From Galerina marginata (lineage: Eukaryota; Basidiomycota; Agaricomycetes; Agaricales; Galerinaceae): 64,000 bases of DNA. Numbering within the stretch: position 1 is the stretch's first letter; each line of letters opens with the position of its first letter. A program made the translations under genes and the position numbers. Under the pieces are notes generated by a model. That model made no database searches, was not told where the DNA came from, and saw only the letters and a program-made list of their open reading frames with translations. This document shows, piece by piece, positions 11,005 through 23,509 of this stretch. The DNA lies in NCBI GenBank assembly GCA_023014335.1, contig JAECYW010000025.1, positions 62,001 through 126,000 on the forward strand, in the 5' to 3' direction.

Positions 11005-14000
11005 ATTACCCCCCCTCCAGAATCGCATCGCCTCGATGCGGAGGTGATAACTGAAATGGGTCGGAATGGAATGGAGCCAAAGGCCAGTGCGCGGATTTGT
11101 CTTGGGGCCCCCGGGTTTTGGGTATGGAACTCTGTGACAAGTTCCGGGGCATTAACATTGTCCTTGTACTCCCAAGAATTATGTTCCGTTCCGTAGCCTT
11201 CCCACTTAATTAGGTACTGGAGTTTCCGTCGGAACATCCGGCTGTTTAAGACTTCTTCAACTTCATAGTGTTCCTCTCCGTCAATAAGTTCCGGGGGTGG
11301 GGGAGGATCTGATTGTCGGCCAGGAATGGGGTCATCCGGAGCGGGAGTTAGTTTGATCACATTGAACACTGGGTGAAGTCGTTTTAGAGAGACAGGAAGT
11401 CGGAGTCGGTAAGCATTGATTCCAATGCGTCTTTCCACTAGGTAGGGTCCGAGGCGACGGTGTGCAAACTTCTTGGAGGGCCGGGTGGTCTGAATGTCAC
11501 TGGCGTCAAGGTACACTTTGTCTCCGGGTTTGTAAACCGGAGCCGGAGTTCTGCGCTGATTGTAATACCGCGCCATGTCGTCCTTAGCTTTGGAAAGTGC
11601 GGACTTGGCTTCCTCGAGTGTGTCTTTCATCCGTTTGGTGAACTCGTTAACCGCTTCTAATCTGGACGGGGGCCGGTGCGGCTCAAAGCCCATCCGCGGA
11701 TGTCGTCCGGTGTCCAGCAGGAACGGAGTGTGCTGAGTCGCGGAATGAATATGGTTATTGTATGCAAATTCCGCGAGCGGAAGGAGTCCTTGCCAGTCGT
11801 CCTGTCTCTCGCTGACAAATATCCGGATGAACTGCTCCAGTTCTTGGTTGACTCGTTCCGTTTGCCCGTCGGTCTGTGGATGGTATGAAGTGGACGGGGT
11901 GGCCTGAATTCCGAGTAGGCGGTACAGCTCCTTCATGAATTCCGCAATGAACTGGGATCCGCGGTCGGAAATAACTTTCCATGGAAGTCCGTGAAGTTTC
12001 CATACATGCCTGAGGAAGAGTTGTGCAGCTCCGGCGGCAGTGATTGTGGTTGTGGTCTCAATGAAATGGCCTCGCTTTCCGGTGGAATCTACAACAACCA
12101 TGATCGCGTCGTAGCCTGCGGAATCCGGAAGCTCCACAATGAAGTCTACGCTGATGGTGTGCCACCGTTCTTCCGAGATCGGGAGCGGAACGAGCTCTCC
12201 AGAAGGAAGGCAGCGTTGGGCCTTGGTTCGGAGGCACATATCGCAGGTAGAGACATACCGTCCGACGTAACGCGACATATTGGGCCACCAGTAATTCCGG
12301 GAGACCAGTTCCAAGGTTTTGAACCGTCCTGCATGTCCAGCAATCCGAGTGTCATGGCAGAGTGAAACTATTCTCCGGCGGAGATCGGAAGTCGGGGGCA
12401 CATAAATCCGTCCGCGGAAGTACAAGAGATTGTCACGTTCAGACCATTCTCCAGAACGGAGTGAGCGGTTGGACGATTTCCGAAGTTCTTGGATGGCTTT
12501 AGCAACGGGTTCCTCCTGGACCGGGTCTTTAACACCTTTGCGGATGTCTCGGAGGATGTCAACCTCAGCCCCAACAGCTTCTACGACTTCCATTGCGCGG
12601 ACTGCAAAGAATTTTGGAGTCAGGAGCGTGATGTTGGAATTGTCCTCGGAACCTGTTCCGTGATCAGAACGTCGGGACAGTGCGTCCGGCTTTCCCATTG
12701 TCCGTCCGGGTTTATGGCGCATGAGGAAGTCAAACCGGGCAAGTACAAGTGACCATCGTGCTTGCCTCCGGTTGAGCTGCTTGGCTGTCATGAAATATTC
12801 CAGGTTTTTGTGGTCTGTCCAGACCTCAAACTGGTGTTCCGCGCCTTCAAGAAAATGCCTCCACTTCTGTAAGGAGCGGATAATGGCCAACATTTCCTTG
12901 TCGTGGATTTCATAATTCCGTTCAACCGAGGATAAGGACTTGGAGTAGAATGCAACGGGATGCCACTTGTCATCTTCCGGGGAGATCTGCGATAATACTG
13001 CTCCGGTCGCAAAGTCGGAACTATCTGCTTCTACTCGGAAAGCACGAGTGGAATCCGGGGAAAGTAAGACCGGGGCTGAGGTGATAGACTGCTTGAGCTT
13101 ATCAAAGGCAGCCTGTTCATCCGAGTTCCAATGCCATTTGGTATCGTTCCGGGTGAGGTCAAAGAGCGGTCGTGCATGTTCCGAAAAATCTCGGATAAAC
13201 CTTCGGTAGAAGTTGGTAAAGCCTAAAAAGGATTGCACTTCCTTTTTATTAGACGGTTCCGGCCATTCCGCAACTCCCGAGATCTTGACCGGGTCCATTC
13301 CGACGGAGTTGTGTGAGATGATCACTCCGAGATATTCAACTGTGGTCCGTTCAAATTCGCATTTGTCTGGTCGGAGGTATAACTTATGCTTTTCCAAAAG
13401 TTCAAGTACTCTCCGGGTGACCTTTCGATGTTCCTCGATGGTTTCCGTGAAGATCAGGATGTCGTCCAAGTAGACCACGACAACTCCTTCTGAGATAAGG
13501 TCTTCGAAGATGTCGTTCATCATGGTCTGAAAGGTAGCAGGGCTATTGGTGAGTCCGAAAAACATGACCAGGGGTTCAAATAGTCCGTGGTTGGTCCGGA
13601 ATGCTGCTTTCCATTCGTCTCCTTCCTTCATCCGGACATTGTTGAAGCCCCAGCGGACGTCCAATTTGGTGAAGTACTTTGCTCCTCTGAGTTTGTTGAT
13701 TAACTCGGAAATAAGCGGAAGCGGGTACTTGTTCTTCACGGTCATTGTGTTCAGCGCTCGGTAGTCCTGGACCAGTCGGAGGGAGCCATCCTTCTTCTTG
13801 ATGAAGAAAACCGGGGAGGCCATCGGGGATTTAGAAGGACGGATCCGTCCGGAATCAAGGTTCTCCTTAATGAATGCGTCGAGTTCCTTTTGTTCATTGA
13901 CTGCTAAGGGATAGACTTTGCAACTCCGAGGGTTTGCTTCCGCAACAAGTTCGATTGCGTGGTCCCATGGTTTCGGATCCGGTAGATTGTCAAAGGACTC

Positions 14001-14966
14001 CTTAGAGAAGACGGAATGGAAATCTCTGAGATGCTCCGGGACGTGTTGGCTGAAGTCTGCAGGTTCCGAGTTGCGTTTGAAAGCTTCTGCTAGACGTTGG
14101 GAGATGGTGGAACTAGCGCGGATCTCTTCCGCTTCCGGCATGAGTCCGGTCGCAAAAATGCGGTCTCCATCTTCCAGACAATCTTCCGTCGGAATCGCGG
14201 AAGGGGGCTCGTCTTCGTCTTCGTCATCATCATCGTAGTCATCGACAAGATCTGGGATTTCTCCGGCTCGGCAGGCCTGGAGAAGACGTATTTCAGCTTT
14301 CCGAATTCGACGTTCCTCACGGAGTTCAGTCCGACAGCCGTTGCAGCACCGGGGTGAGCACTTCGTCATTTTGACTGTTCCAGTGGTAAAGTCAATGTCC
14401 GGGTTATGCTTCTTAAACCAAGTGTACCCGAGGATCACCTTCTGCTTCCCTAGTTTAGTGACCGCAAGGAGGATGCGTTCCGAGTGGTTTTCGTAGGTCA
14501 TAATGGCGTCTACCACCTTGGAAATTAGGCCGGCCTTGTTTAGAGTTCCGTCTACATTGAACACTTGAACGGGTTGAGACAGATTCCGGGTCGGAAGTCC
14601 TAATTCCTTAACATAGTCCTCGTCAATGAAATCCCCGGTTGCTCCTGTGTCTCCGAGGGCATTAGTTCCGGTTTCCACCATCGTGTCCGTGGTCTTCAGG
14701 CGTATGGGGAGGACGAGCGAAGTCGGTCCCGGGGACATGGAATTTATGACAAGCTTGGGATGCATCTGTTTCTCCCATTTTGGCCTTCGGGGTTTCAAGG
14801 AACTCTTCGGAACGCTCTCGGGAACTGCAGTCAAATTTTCCGGAATGTCTTCGGAATCTGCGGTTGAATTTTGTACGGCTTCATCGTTTTCGCTTTCTTC
14901 AGTGGTGGTCTCTACTTCAAGAGCGGCAAAACGATTTTTATTAGGCAACGGGGGCGTACTAATCAC
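10911..14966 (-). CDS. pol: Pol polyprotein: protease, reverse transcriptase, RNase H, integrase, chromodomain
   Basis: The frame is open for about 1350 residues. In order it shows an aspartic protease site ([10 protein letters not shown]), reverse transcriptase with VYLDDILIF, RNase H ([13 protein letters not shown]), and an integrase with an HHCC zinc module (HAGRF, then [10 protein letters not shown]). The integrase core has acidic residues in [16 protein letters not shown] and QTERVNQ. A C-terminal chromodomain follows ([12 protein letters not shown], then [18 protein letters not shown]). The chromodomain places it among the chromoviruses, which target chromatin marks. The frame starts with GTG overlapping the gag stop, in the -1 frame, so expression probably needs a -1 shift or reinitiation. 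The frame continues through the polypurine tract into the 3' LTR and stops inside it. Confidence 0.93.
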   Translation of the reverse strand: MISTPPLPNKNRFAALEVETTTEESENDEAVQNSTADSEDIPENLTAVPESVPKSSLKPRRPKWEKQMHPKLVINSMSPGPTSLVLPIRLKTTDTMVETGTNALGDTGATGDFIDEDYVKELGLPTRNLSQPVQVFNVDGTLNKAGLISKVVDAIMTYENHSERILLAVTKLGKQKVILGYTWFKKHNPDIDFTTGTVKMTKCSPRCCNGCRTELREERRIRKAEIRLLQACRAGEIPDLVDDYDDDDEDEDEPPSAIPTEDCLEDGDRIFATGLMPEAEEIRASSTISQRLAEAFKRNSEPADFSQHVPEHLRDFHSVFSKESFDNLPDPKPWDHAIELVAEANPRSCKVYPLAVNEQKELDAFIKENLDSGRIRPSKSPMASPVFFIKKKDGSLRLVQDYRALNTMTVKNKYPLPLISELINKLRGAKYFTKLDVRWGFNNVRMKEGDEWKAAFRTNHGLFEPLVMFFGLTNSPATFQTMMNDIFEDLISEGVVVVYLDDILIFTETIEEHRKVTRRVLELLEKHKLYLRPDKCEFERTTVEYLGVIISHNSVGMDPVKISGVAEWPEPSNKKEVQSFLGFTNFYRRFIRDFSEHARPLFDLTRNDTKWHWNSDEQAAFDKLKQSITSAPVLLSPDSTRAFRVEADSSDFATGAVLSQISPEDDKWHPVAFYSKSLSSVERNYEIHDKEMLAIIRSLQKWRHFLEGAEHQFEVWTDHKNLEYFMTAKQLNRRQARWSLVLARFDFLMRHKPGRTMGKPDALSRRSDHGTGSEDNSNITLLTPKFFAVRAMEVVEAVGAEVDILRDIRKGVKDPVQEEPVAKAIQELRKSSNRSLRSGEWSERDNLLYFRGRIYVPPTSDLRRRIVSLCHDTRIAGHAGRFKTLELVSRNYWWPNMSRYVGRYVSTCDMCLRTKAQRCLPSGELVPLPISEERWHTISVDFIVELPDSAGYDAIMVVVDSTGKRGHFIETTTTITAAGAAQLFLRHVWKLHGLPWKVISDRGSQFIAEFMKELYRLLGIQATPSTSYHPQTDGQTERVNQELEQFIRIFVSERQDDWQGLLPLAEFAYNNHIHSATQHTPFLLDTGRHPRMGFEPHRPPSRLEAVNEFTKRMKDTLEEAKSALSKAKDDMARYYNQRRTPAPVYKPGDKVYLDASDIQTTRPSKKFAHRRLGPYLVERRIGINAYRLRLPVSLKRLHPVFNVIKLTPAPDDPIPGRQSDPPPPPELIDGEEHYEVEEVLNSRMFRRKLQYLIKWEGYGTEHNSWEYKDNVNAPELVTEFHTQNPGAPRQIRALAFGSIPFRPISVITSASRRCDSGGGVIVRGTSFRASALTSTPAPIPSPLYIPPHRRP

Positions 14967-16090
14967 TCGTTGCGGGGTACAAAATCCTCCGTCGGAACTG
15001 GGGCAAATTCTTCCGCAGGTTCCTCCGAAACAACATCGAGCCTTGCTAGCATGTCTTCCAGAACGCTTTGGACCTCATCCGTGGACATGTGCCGGACATC
15101 GTAGCGGTGGGGACAGTCGTTGGCCCAATGTCTGAGCTCTCCGCACCTTCGGCAGTTTTGGGGAAGTGCACCTTTCTTCCGAGCAGCGTCAATGTCCATC
15201 GGGATGGGATTCCCGGGTGACGGAGTGGCGTGCGCATACCGGAAAGGTGCCGCGGGGGCCTTAGGGACGGGTAGCATACTTCCGCGTGTAGTGGGTTGAG
15301 GCCCGGGAGAAATTGGGGTTGAAGTGGTACGGTATGAGGAGAGGAACGCCTCATCAGCCGCTCGGTTTTGGTCAATTTGGACGGCCAGAGTGTACCAAGC
15401 ATCCAAATCTACGTCCGAGGGTCGTCCGAGGGTCATTCCGGCGATTGCTTGGCCAATCCGGCGATCCAGTCCTCGTCGGAACTTGACAATAATGTTCCGG
15501 GGATCGGTGTAGCCGGAATCGGATACTAAATCTCGGAATTCATCAAGGTAGTCATCCACGGAACGACTATGTTGGAAGTATGACGAGCCTTCAAGTTTGT
15601 TAATGGCCACTGCTGCCGCATTAGCCGGGGTGAACAATTTTCGAAACTCCTGTTCGAAGTCAAACCAATCTGAGAATGGGAGTCCTTCCGCATCTTCCAT
15701 CGCAAACATCCGCTGTGCCCAGCTGGAAGCTCTCCCGGATTTCATGAATGTCATCGCCCAGACTATCTGCTGAGACTCATCATCGAATGCTTCCGGGACA
15801 AGGCGGATGTACGCCCTGCAAGAGGTGAGGAAAGCTTTTCCCTTGGCTCGGTCTCCGTTAAAGTCTGGTGGGGGTGAAGGACGGATAGAGGTTTTTTTCC
15901 GGGGACGCTCGGAAGAATGTTCGGAGATGATGCGTGAAGGAGCAGGTGAAGGGGTATTTCGGATGGGTTGTGCAGGGAGGAGGTTGAGGCGTTGAGCAAT
16001 TTGTTGTAAGAGGTTGTGATTTTCGGTTCCCTGAATCCGAAGTTCTGCTAACTCTACTTCGAGGGCGGAAACGCGATCAGGTTCGGCCAT
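14963..16090 (-). CDS. gag: Gag structural protein with one CCHC zinc knuckle
   Basis: Gag packages the element RNA in virus-like particles. I chose the ATG at 16090 ([17 protein letters not shown]) because the related gag at 53520 starts at the same place after the same ATCGAC context; the frame is open further upstream to 16213 but begins there with GTG. The capsid region includes [36 protein letters not shown] and [18 protein letters not shown] knuckle, [14 protein letters not shown], sits near the C-terminus. The stop overlaps the pol start (GTGA). Confidence 0.9.
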   Translation of the reverse strand: MAEPDRVSALEVELAELRIQGTENHNLLQQIAQRLNLLPAQPIRNTPSPAPSRIISEHSSERPRKKTSIRPSPPPDFNGDRAKGKAFLTSCRAYIRLVPEAFDDESQQIVWAMTFMKSGRASSWAQRMFAMEDAEGLPFSDWFDFEQEFRKLFTPANAAAVAINKLEGSSYFQHSRSVDDYLDEFRDLVSDSGYTDPRNIIVKFRRGLDRRIGQAIAGMTLGRPSDVDLDAWYTLAVQIDQNRAADEAFLSSYRTTSTPISPGPQPTTRGSMLPVPKAPAAPFRYAHATPSPGNPIPMDIDAARKKGALPQNCRRCGELRHWANDCPHRYDVRHMSTDEVQSVLEDMLARLDVVSEEPAEEFAPVPTEDFVPRNE

Positions 16091-16254
16091 GTCGATACTG
16101 GGAAGTTCCGCAGGTTGTTCGGGCATCGGAGAGGAGAGGAGAGTCCGGAAATTAGTGGTCGCAGAGTTAAAGGAGGAATTGTAGTTCGCTCCGTAAGTTG
16201 CTATGGTGGGCACTAATTTTCCGGAGACGGCTCTCTAGAGAGATCCTTTCCTAC

Positions 16255-16750
16255 TGTAAGGGCAACCGCAGGTCGGAACGCCGGAGACTGGAAGTCAGGC
16301 GACATTAGTGAGACTAGCAGGGGATCCAAAGCTTAGTTTATTAAGAAGTAAATAAACTAACAGCTAACTCACCTAGCAGGGGATCCAAAGAGGAAAGGAT
16401 GGGGATCCCACTGCAGGTGAGCCGTATAAATACTGTGCTAAGTCCAAATGTGGTACGATGTAAATAATAAAATAATAAATAAAATGGTCTGATGGCAGAT
16501 AATGTGTTCCGAGGCCCGGGTGCAGTGAGGGAACTCGGAAAGCGGAAGGTTGCGGACATTATTCCGGCGGAACGTGGAGCGGAAGCGGAATGGTAGGCGG
16601 AATGGTGCGAATCCATCTTTTTACCATATAAGGTGAAAAGATGGATTCACGTGACTTTATGGGCGTCGATGCGGCGGAATGTAGAGTGGGCTCGGAATAG
16701 GAGCCGGAGCGGAAGTAAGCGCGGAAGCTCGGAACGAGGTTCCCCTTACA
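16255..16750 (-). repeat. 5' LTR of Ty3/gypsy chromovirus (496 bp)
   Basis: It carries TGTAAGGG...CCCTTACA ends like its partner at 10509-11004 and is followed outside by GTCAG. The presumed primer-binding region follows on the minus strand (GTAGGAAAGGATCTC); I could not assign it to a tRNA. Confidence 0.9.
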
Positions 16751-16950
16751 GTCAGACTCCCGGGCTTCTCACTCGTGCTGTGGGTGGGTGGGTGGATTGG
16801 AGGGTGACGGGCGTCGGAGGTGGCCATCGCTTTGAACGTCAATAGTTGGACGTCAGCCATCCCTCATCCTCTTTGTACAATCCCATTTGTCATCTCCCAT
16901 GCATCGCGACCCACGTGTGACGTGGACCGCGGGCTGAGAGATGTCAAGGT

Positions 16951-17734
16951 CTTTACTGTGCCCCACCCGGAATGGGCGGATTCCGCCGGATTCCGGTGCA
17001 TTATTTCCATTCCGCCCCAGCCAAAAGTGCAAATTCCACCGGAATATTGCTAAAAATGCTGATTCCGCCGGAATTTATTCCGGAAAAATAGCGGAATGGG
17101 ACCGGAATGGAATGATCTGACATAAATATGGGTTTAATGCCATCAAAACGAGTCCGAGAACCTTGAAAACGGTGGAGGAATAGCCACAATAGTCTCAATT
17201 TCAGTGATTTTCAGACTAACTCACTCAATTCTTCACCGCAAAATGAGTTCTCAGGTTTGTTGATGGTATTTATAGTTGTTTGTGTGTGTTAGGACCCCTG
17301 AGAATCACTCTTTTGCCAATCTTATGGTGGGAACACATAACTTGGCACATTTTGCATCCCTGCAAATAGTCTGGGCGTGGGAGTGATAAATCCACCAACC
17401 GTACTTACCAAAAATAGAACATTCTGACTATAATAAAGTTAAATAAACAGCAACACACCTATGAGCTGCACTCTATGTTGTGCCCCATTCCTGAGCAAAT
17501 TTGAGTCTATTCACTCCACCGGAATCTGCTGGAATTTGTGATTATTTGTAAAAATGTGATTCCAGTCTATTCCGGTCCATTCCGGTGGATTCCGGTCTAC
17601 CATTCCGCCGGAATCCACTGGAATCCACCAGAATTTCCCCCTTTTTCAGGCTTATTTGCTCAAATTCCACCGGATTCCACCGGATTCCTGCGGAATCCGG
17701 CCATTCCGGCCGGAATAGGTGGGGCAAGGTAAAG
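16951..17734. mobile_element. GGAAT-rich foldback element (MITE-like)
   Basis: The ends are inverted: CTTTAC, two bases, TGCCCCACC, then CCGGAAT-type repeats. Both terminal parts are dense in ATTCCGCCGGAATCC palindromes, while the middle is ordinary AT-rich DNA. A similar GGAAT-rich stretch lies at 51040-51225. No target duplication is clear and no protein is encoded. Confidence 0.55.
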
Positions 17735-19229
17735 TACAGGAGATGTCGCAGGTGGGGCAGTGGGCAGTGAGGGGCAGTGTGGGGGAAAGGGGTCCAAAGG
17801 GCCGACAAACGCGAAGGCGACAGGGTTCACCTTCGTTCTTCGTGGGACGTGTTTGCCCTTGGCCGGCCGAAGCAGGGCGACTGGCGAATGGGCAGATGGG
17901 ATGGCTGTGGAGTCGCTGGGAGGTATAGAATGGTGGTGACACCTGGGGTACAAGGAGGGCGGAGGGGTAGCCCCAAGCGTCGGCGTTGGCCACGAGCACG
18001 AGGAAGGGGTGTGGGATGGTTCAATGCCACGCCATCCTCATCACCCTAGCAGAGCCGCAGCAGTGTTGCTGTTGCTGTTGCTGCTACTGCTGCCGACCCC
18101 TAAACCATTTGTGTCGTAGGTGCTGCTGCTCCTTCTGCTGGTTGCGGGCGCTTCGTGCGGGCGAAAGGCGGAGGCAGCATTTGGAGGTGGTGGCCTGGGT
18201 GGGGTTGTTATTGGCGTAGGTAGTGTCAATGAGCTTGGAACTAGCCTATCGTGGCTAGAATGAGTGGTGGGCAATGGGCGTAGTGGGTGAGAAGAAAAGC
18301 AAGACGAGTCGAAATACAACTCGTCTCGCGACGTACCGGGCGGGTCTCCCTCTCCAGGGTCTCCCCTTGTCATCTGTCCCCCGGTTTCCACCCAAAGTCG
18401 TTGGAATGTCGGCCCACAGCCCTCGACGTGAGGGGGGGCTCGCAACGCGCGGCACGCCGATGTTTGTGCAGTAAAATACCTGTTAAGATTAGAACAATAG
18501 GTAATATAGCAATAACATTTTGTAATATAACTTACCGAACAGTTTCTTGAGGTCTTGAGGGGCGGAATGGGCCAAGAGGGAGAGAAGGGAGGGAGTGGTG
18601 GTGGTGGAAAACAAAGATCAACGAGCATTGATCGCTGTTGATGTGACTTTGGGCGTTTTGGCGAGCGATGTGATTGGCTACCTAAAACGGGCCGACCAAT
18701 CCGCCAAGGACTCATGAGCCTCAAAGGTGTCTCGGACAGCGTCGGCGCAAATAGTAACGTTGTAATTAATATGAGAGTAAATTTAGAATGAACATACCTA
18801 CCTTACTGAGTTCATTCGGTATTTTTTTTCAACCCCTCAGTGGTATGAAACCTTGAAACATCTTTGTACCCCCCAAGCGTGGTGATCGTTGTCTTAACAG
18901 TGAGCTTAAAATTTGTATTTACTTGCTTGAGGCCTTCATAATCTCAAATAAAAAGGCTCCGGGGACTAAGTGTACTATTTTAACTACTTTCAGATACTTT
19001 ACTGGGCTGAAATGAATCTTGAATGCCCCAAATATCTTGTTGGTAGCTTCATATGCACGAATGCTCGTTAAATTCATTCTCACTTTCATAGATTCTTTAC
19101 TCACTTTGTTTGAATGATGGGAACTTTCAATATATATTCATCTAAAAGCTATAATACATCTCTAAACTACATTCCACACTTATACTAATGATATTTGGCT
19201 CTGGGATATGCTGTAGAGACTGCGAGGAC
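17735..19229. repeat. GC-rich dispersed repeat (family R3) and simple repeats; no gene
   Basis: The segment at about 18295-18440 (hairpin GACGAGTC...GACTCGTC type, then CTCCAGGGTCTCCC) recurs at about 61035-61135 and, inverted, at 62560-62710. A (CTG)n-like tract lies at 18057-18100. A GATCAACGAG...GTTGAT motif at 18615-18645 recurs near 61360-61385 and 19276-19312. Open frames here (up to 227 aa) are low-complexity and I do not regard them as genes. From 18790 to 19229 nothing is recognised. Confidence 0.5.
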
Positions 19230-19756
19230 GTTGCAGACAACGACAAAAAACCCGGAGCTTCTCCAGCCCGCCTTGCCAAGACCAGATCAACAACATTGAT
19301 GGTGGTTGATCTTGGCTTCTGACCACCACCACCTTCCTCTACCTCGCTTGTCCCGCCCCTCAGAACTTCCAAGTTGGTTTGTACGTGTTTATTCTATGTT
19401 AAATATCCTCTTCTAATCTAAATTCTCATAGGAAACGAATTACGCGAAAGGACGGCAAACGGCGTTGCGTGCCCCTTGTTTCAAGCATGTGGGCCGGCGC
19501 TCTCGGGTAGAGGCTAGGGGAAGGAGCGAGGGAATAGGGAGGGAGAGGGAGAGAAACGGCCACCTCCAACAACGCGCATTCACCGCCGCCATTCAAGCTC
19601 ACCCACCAAGCCCCCACGGCGCCGTCGAAATACACACCAGGTTGCGCCGCCTACGCATCCCTCGACCCCCTCGGCCTCACTTGACCCCATTCGCAGTGCA
19701 TTCCATCTGCGACCGAACCTCGACCTCGACCTCGACCTCGCACCCACCCGGGAGTG
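19230..19756. repeat. Fragment of family R3 and a GACCTC microsatellite
   Basis: The segment at 19250-19370 shares the TCAACAACATTGATGGTGG type motif with the R3 copies at 18.6 and 61.3 kb. A short (GACCTC)n run lies at about 19720-19741. No gene is supported. Confidence 0.4.
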
Positions 19757-20606
19757 GTACCTACCATTTATATGAAATAACTCAGGCAGCTGCCTGCACA
19801 GCGATGTAATTGGCGCCAGACTTTTTTATGAAACGAGATGGCCTGACAACTGTTTCATTGCGATCTCATTCCTTTTCAAGGCGATTTCATAACTTCTTGT
19901 CTGTCTTATTTCATTGCAATCTCATTGCAATTTCATTAGTGTTTCATGGTCATCTCATTTCATTCCTGCCAGAAGATATCTCATAGTTGCCAGACCATTT
20001 CATTTATATCTGTTATATTTCATTCCTTGTCTATTTCATGGCTATTTCATTCACTGTCTGTATCTATTTCATTCTGGTTTCATTGTTTCATTGTAAATTG
20101 TATATATTATATATAAAGGGAAATAATGATATTTTAATTGTTTATTTAGTGCGATTTGCACTATGCTTGCATGTGGGTAGTGGTGGGCCTAATTTTAAAT
20201 AAGTTTCAATTTGAGGCCATAATTTGAAAAGAACATAGGTGTGAGAAGCAGGGAAAGGCATTTTGTAAGCCATCAAAATTATTACATAATCCATCAGAAT
20301 GAAATCGCTATCTAAAAGTTATGAAATCGCTACCACAAACTTATGAAATCTCCTCTGATATTGAATGAAACAGATATGAAATACTTCCAGAATGAATGAA
20401 ATTAAATAGCAATGAAACACTAATGAAATTGCAATGAGATTGCAATGAAATAAGACAGACAAGAAGTTATGAAATCGCCTTGAAAAGGAATGAGATTGCA
20501 ATGAAACAGTTGTCAGGCCATCTCGTTTCATAAAAAAGTCTGGCGCCAATTACATCGCTGTGCAGGCAGCTGCCAGGGTTATTTCATATAGAGTGGTAGG
20601 TACTAG
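19757..20606. mobile_element. Foldback MITE B1, about 850 bp
   Basis: The left end (GTACCTACCATTTATATGAA) and the reverse complement of the right end (GTACCTACCACTCTATATGA) match, and pairing continues through GGCAGCTGCCTGCACAGCGA for roughly 350-380 bp per arm. The core consists of TTTCATT/AATGAAA-rich DNA. The outermost sequence AGT.GTA.CTACCA is shared with MITE B2 at 23997-24955. There is no coding capacity and no clear target duplication. Confidence 0.75.
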
Positions 20607-20817
20607 TGCACCCGCACCCACCCGTACCCCACTTCCTTGTGATGCCGTACCTCCATCCAGGGTGCGGAGCTGCCAGCGTCAAACACTCGAGCCCGGGAGT
20701 TCTGCTTGCTGCTTGCATCACCCCTTCCCTTTCGGTATCACCCCAACGGCTGCGTTGTGAACTCAGGCAGTCGCCACCACGCTTAACGCTCCTCTCCGCG
20801 ACTCCTCCCTTCAAGAT
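20607..20817. other. Unassigned sequence between MITE B1 and the palindrome
   Basis: C-rich DNA (for example CCCGCACCCACCCGTACCCC) with no gene or repeat recognised. It ends at the outer boundary of the large inverted repeat. No duplication of its last bases is found at the far end (43397 onward). Confidence 0.35.
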
Positions 20818-21804
20818 CAGCCTATGCCGCTAGTTGAAGACATCAGGTAGGTAAACTGCCCAAGGAGGACTTTGCATCAGGTAGGTAAACTACCCAACAG
20901 CAGTTTACCAAGAGTCTGCCTATGTATTAGGCTACAACGTGCTACAATGTTGCTCTAGTATGTACGTAGGGTATTTATTTGGTGATTGATGGCATCAATT
21001 CAGATCACATGACTTTGAATTTGCCTCTATTTACATGCTTGTCGCACATTTATGTAATTTATGGCCTCAAATGTAAACAAATATAAATAAAGACTCTCAG
21101 GGCCACTGCATCCATGATATAAAAGGCAATCAAGATGCAATTGCCTAAAATGGCAGTATTTAGTCAGCCAGTCAATTTTGGACTTAGCAGCATTTGTGCT
21201 AAGTTCTTTAAATTATTAATTAACACTAAAAGCCTTATATCTCAATGAGGAAGGTATCTGGTCATGTGATTTAAATTTTAGTAGGGTCTAAAAATAGATT
21301 ACGTTCCTCTGAGACCCTCTTTCCTTTTTGGGAAATTTTCCCGTCAGCCAAAATTTCTCACTGCCTGCTTTTTTTCACTTTTTTGCATTTTTCTCTGTGG
21401 GAAAAATAGCTAGGCACAAAATTTTGATGGATTCAGGGTCAGATGGCATGGCCGCACATTTTTTATTAATAGCACAGACACATCCGAGCACATTCAGGGA
21501 TGGCTTGGTAAACTGCCCAAGCTGTCAAAAAGTGAGGCTAGTTTGCCGAGCCTTTCCAGGATGTGCTCGGATGTGGCTGTGCCTCAGATAAAAAATGACG
21601 TAATCAGCTACGCAACCCTGAATCCATCAAAATTGTGCCTGTGTCTTCTTTCCTTATTGAGATATAAGCCAAATATTAGTACATGGTCAATTTACAGCCC
21701 TTGGTAAGTTAACGGTCAACGGTCAACTTACCAAGTAGGGCAGTTTACCTTCCTGATGCAAAGTCCTCCTTGGGCAAGTTACCATTATTTACACATCAAG
21801 GTAG
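20818..21804 (+). mobile_element. MITE-A, outer left copy (987 bp)
   Basis: It starts CAGCCTATGCCGCTAGTTGA and ends ACACATCAAGGTAG. Subterminal inverted sequences CCCAAGGAGGACTTTGCATC and GATGCAAAGTCCTCCTTGGG lie close to the ends. The core has CTGACCCTGAATCC-type sequence (reverse complement) and CACATCCGAGCACAT. No transposase. Other copies lie at 29794-30792 and the mirrored positions, with a diverged fragment at 50313-50540. Confidence 0.75.
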
Positions 21805-22003
21805 TGGCAACAGGTGATATAATTAAAGTAGTAATTAGAATAGATTACTACAACTAACAGTAATGTAATGTATGATGTTTAATATAAATAATAGACTATA
21901 AATGAACTACATTGAGATTTGACAGTGAAGTTAGCAAGCAGTAAGAAAAACATCAGTCAGATGGCCTCTATTACACTACTATTAGTACTATTCCCTTTAT
22001 TCC

Positions 22004-22195
22004 TTGGGGAATCCTAAGGGAATCCAGGGAATCCACAGGAATAGAGGGAACAGAAGGAATTTCCCAAGGAATAGAGGGAATTCCCTCCATTCCACTGGGA
22101 ATCCTACAGGAATAGAGGGATTCCCACCATTCCTAGGGAATCAGTGGGGGAATGAAAAGTACTGGAATATGGTAATACCATCCCGTAACATCTAG
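22004..22195 (+). repeat. GGGAAT-rich short repeat block (left arm)
   Basis: About twelve copies of GGAATCC/GGAATAGAGGGA variants in both orientations form a locally palindromic block. Its mirror is 42019-42210. The apparent 63-aa frame is a by-product of the repeat. Confidence 0.6.
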
Positions 22196-22272
22196 AATCT
22201 ATGCTTCCCATCTTAGGCTTCCCTCGAACAATTCCATGAATAAAACCCTTCTCAGTAGTTCAATTTCGCATT

Positions 22273-22360
22273 TAGTCCAATTCTTTGGCAAGGTAGGGCC
22301 CACCTTCCACAGGGACTTTGATTGGATGTGAAAGGAACAAGGATTTAGTACCAGGACAGT
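22273..22360 (-). pseudogene. Remnant of the Ulp1-type protease gene (left arm)
   Basis: Compared with the intact copy at 40697-41941, only 66 bp of one exon (matching 41099-41164) and the last coding bases (matching 41920-41941) remain. Two deletions of 782 and 755 bp removed the rest, including the whole catalytic region. The deletion ends show 1-bp or no microhomology. Confidence 0.85.
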
Positions 22361-22948
22361 ACTTGCTGCGAGTGTGGTTCTAGTTCCTCCTGCAGCCAGC
22401 AAATTGTGTGATGCCCGCTAATTGTACCTGTGTCACTGCTACCCATGTCCTGGTTGTGAATGTGTTCATCCCTGTACCCTAGACGTCCACTGTTGCAGGC
22501 CACCTGGGCACAAGGCGGAGAAGGGTTCACATCCAATTTTGCGTCCAATTTGAATATCTCGGGCACGCAGAATTTCCAATGCAATGATTCATACCAGATT
22601 ACCAAGTCCAACGCAAGTCAGATTTGGTGCACTAATCAAGCAGTACATGAAGAGAAAAACTAAAAAACGGAACGGTGACATAGATCTCATTTTTAGGCAG
22701 GGTGTTGTGAGGAATAAAACAGGCAGAGTTCATGCAAGCAGCAGGGCGAGAATATTCATATTTAGTCCAATGGTGTTTACTGTACATGGAAAGAGCAAGT
22801 TATATACATTGTGAAATAACAAGGGAGAGATGATAACGAGTGGTACGCTAAGACGGTGAGGATTGACTGAGGTATAGAAGGAAATGACTTGCAGAAATTT
22901 AACGAGTATTAAACGTCAAAGAAGCTGCTCCGACGGGTCAAGAACAAA

Positions 22949-23509
22949 TCACTTTGAAAAACATAAGCCAGTGACGATGTATAAAAGGAAACAACTTGCA
23001 GGAATATAACAAGCATTACGCCGTCTGACAATTTCTCTGTGTTTCTCCTCAATGTCCTCCCAGGTAATGATGAAGAGGTAATGCCCAAAGTTTGGGGGAG
23101 CGAATGTCGGTGGGCTCCCCAGTGTCGAAGTGCTGGCCCATATGGCAGGGCAGAAGAGTATCATCTTGAGGGTGGTGAACAAGTCGGGGTTGCCGGGGAC
23201 GTCAAATTCATTGTAATGAAAAATAGCATAAGAGTAAATCACCTGTGGGTTTAAATGAGAGAGGAGCGACAGGTCCGCGTGATCGTGGAGCAACAAGTGC
23301 AATTGTCTCTGTAGAGATGGAAAAGGTCAGTGCGACTAATATGACAAGGGATAGAGGGCGTTATGTTGGCGTTGCTCATGCCCTCTGGCACCAAACATCA
23401 TTTCAAAATATAAGGTGCGCATAGCATTCCCCAAGCCTTGCCCGAAATCCAGAATCACTGATTGTAGGATATGTTGTTTTTTGAAAGGGTTAGATTCTGC
23501 AGAGGTCAT
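22949..23509 (-). CDS. Unrecognised two-exon gene, left-arm copy
   Basis: Mirror of 39168-39728 with identical protein sequence; see that entry for the description. Confidence 0.4.

Larger units (their letters stand above)
10509..16750 (-). mobile_element. Complete Ty3/gypsy chromovirus, 6242 bp
   Basis: Two 496-bp LTRs enclose gag and pol on the minus strand, and the 5-bp target GTCAG is duplicated at 10504-10508 and 16751-16755. The nearly identical LTRs and open frames indicate a recent, possibly still competent insertion. It lies immediately upstream of the JmjC-like gene region and in the same orientation. A related but decayed element lies at 53014-56223. Confidence 0.93.

Noticed and set aside
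18041..18724. 227-aa minus-strand protein
   Set aside because: Low-complexity translation across a dispersed repeat and a CTG microsatellite.
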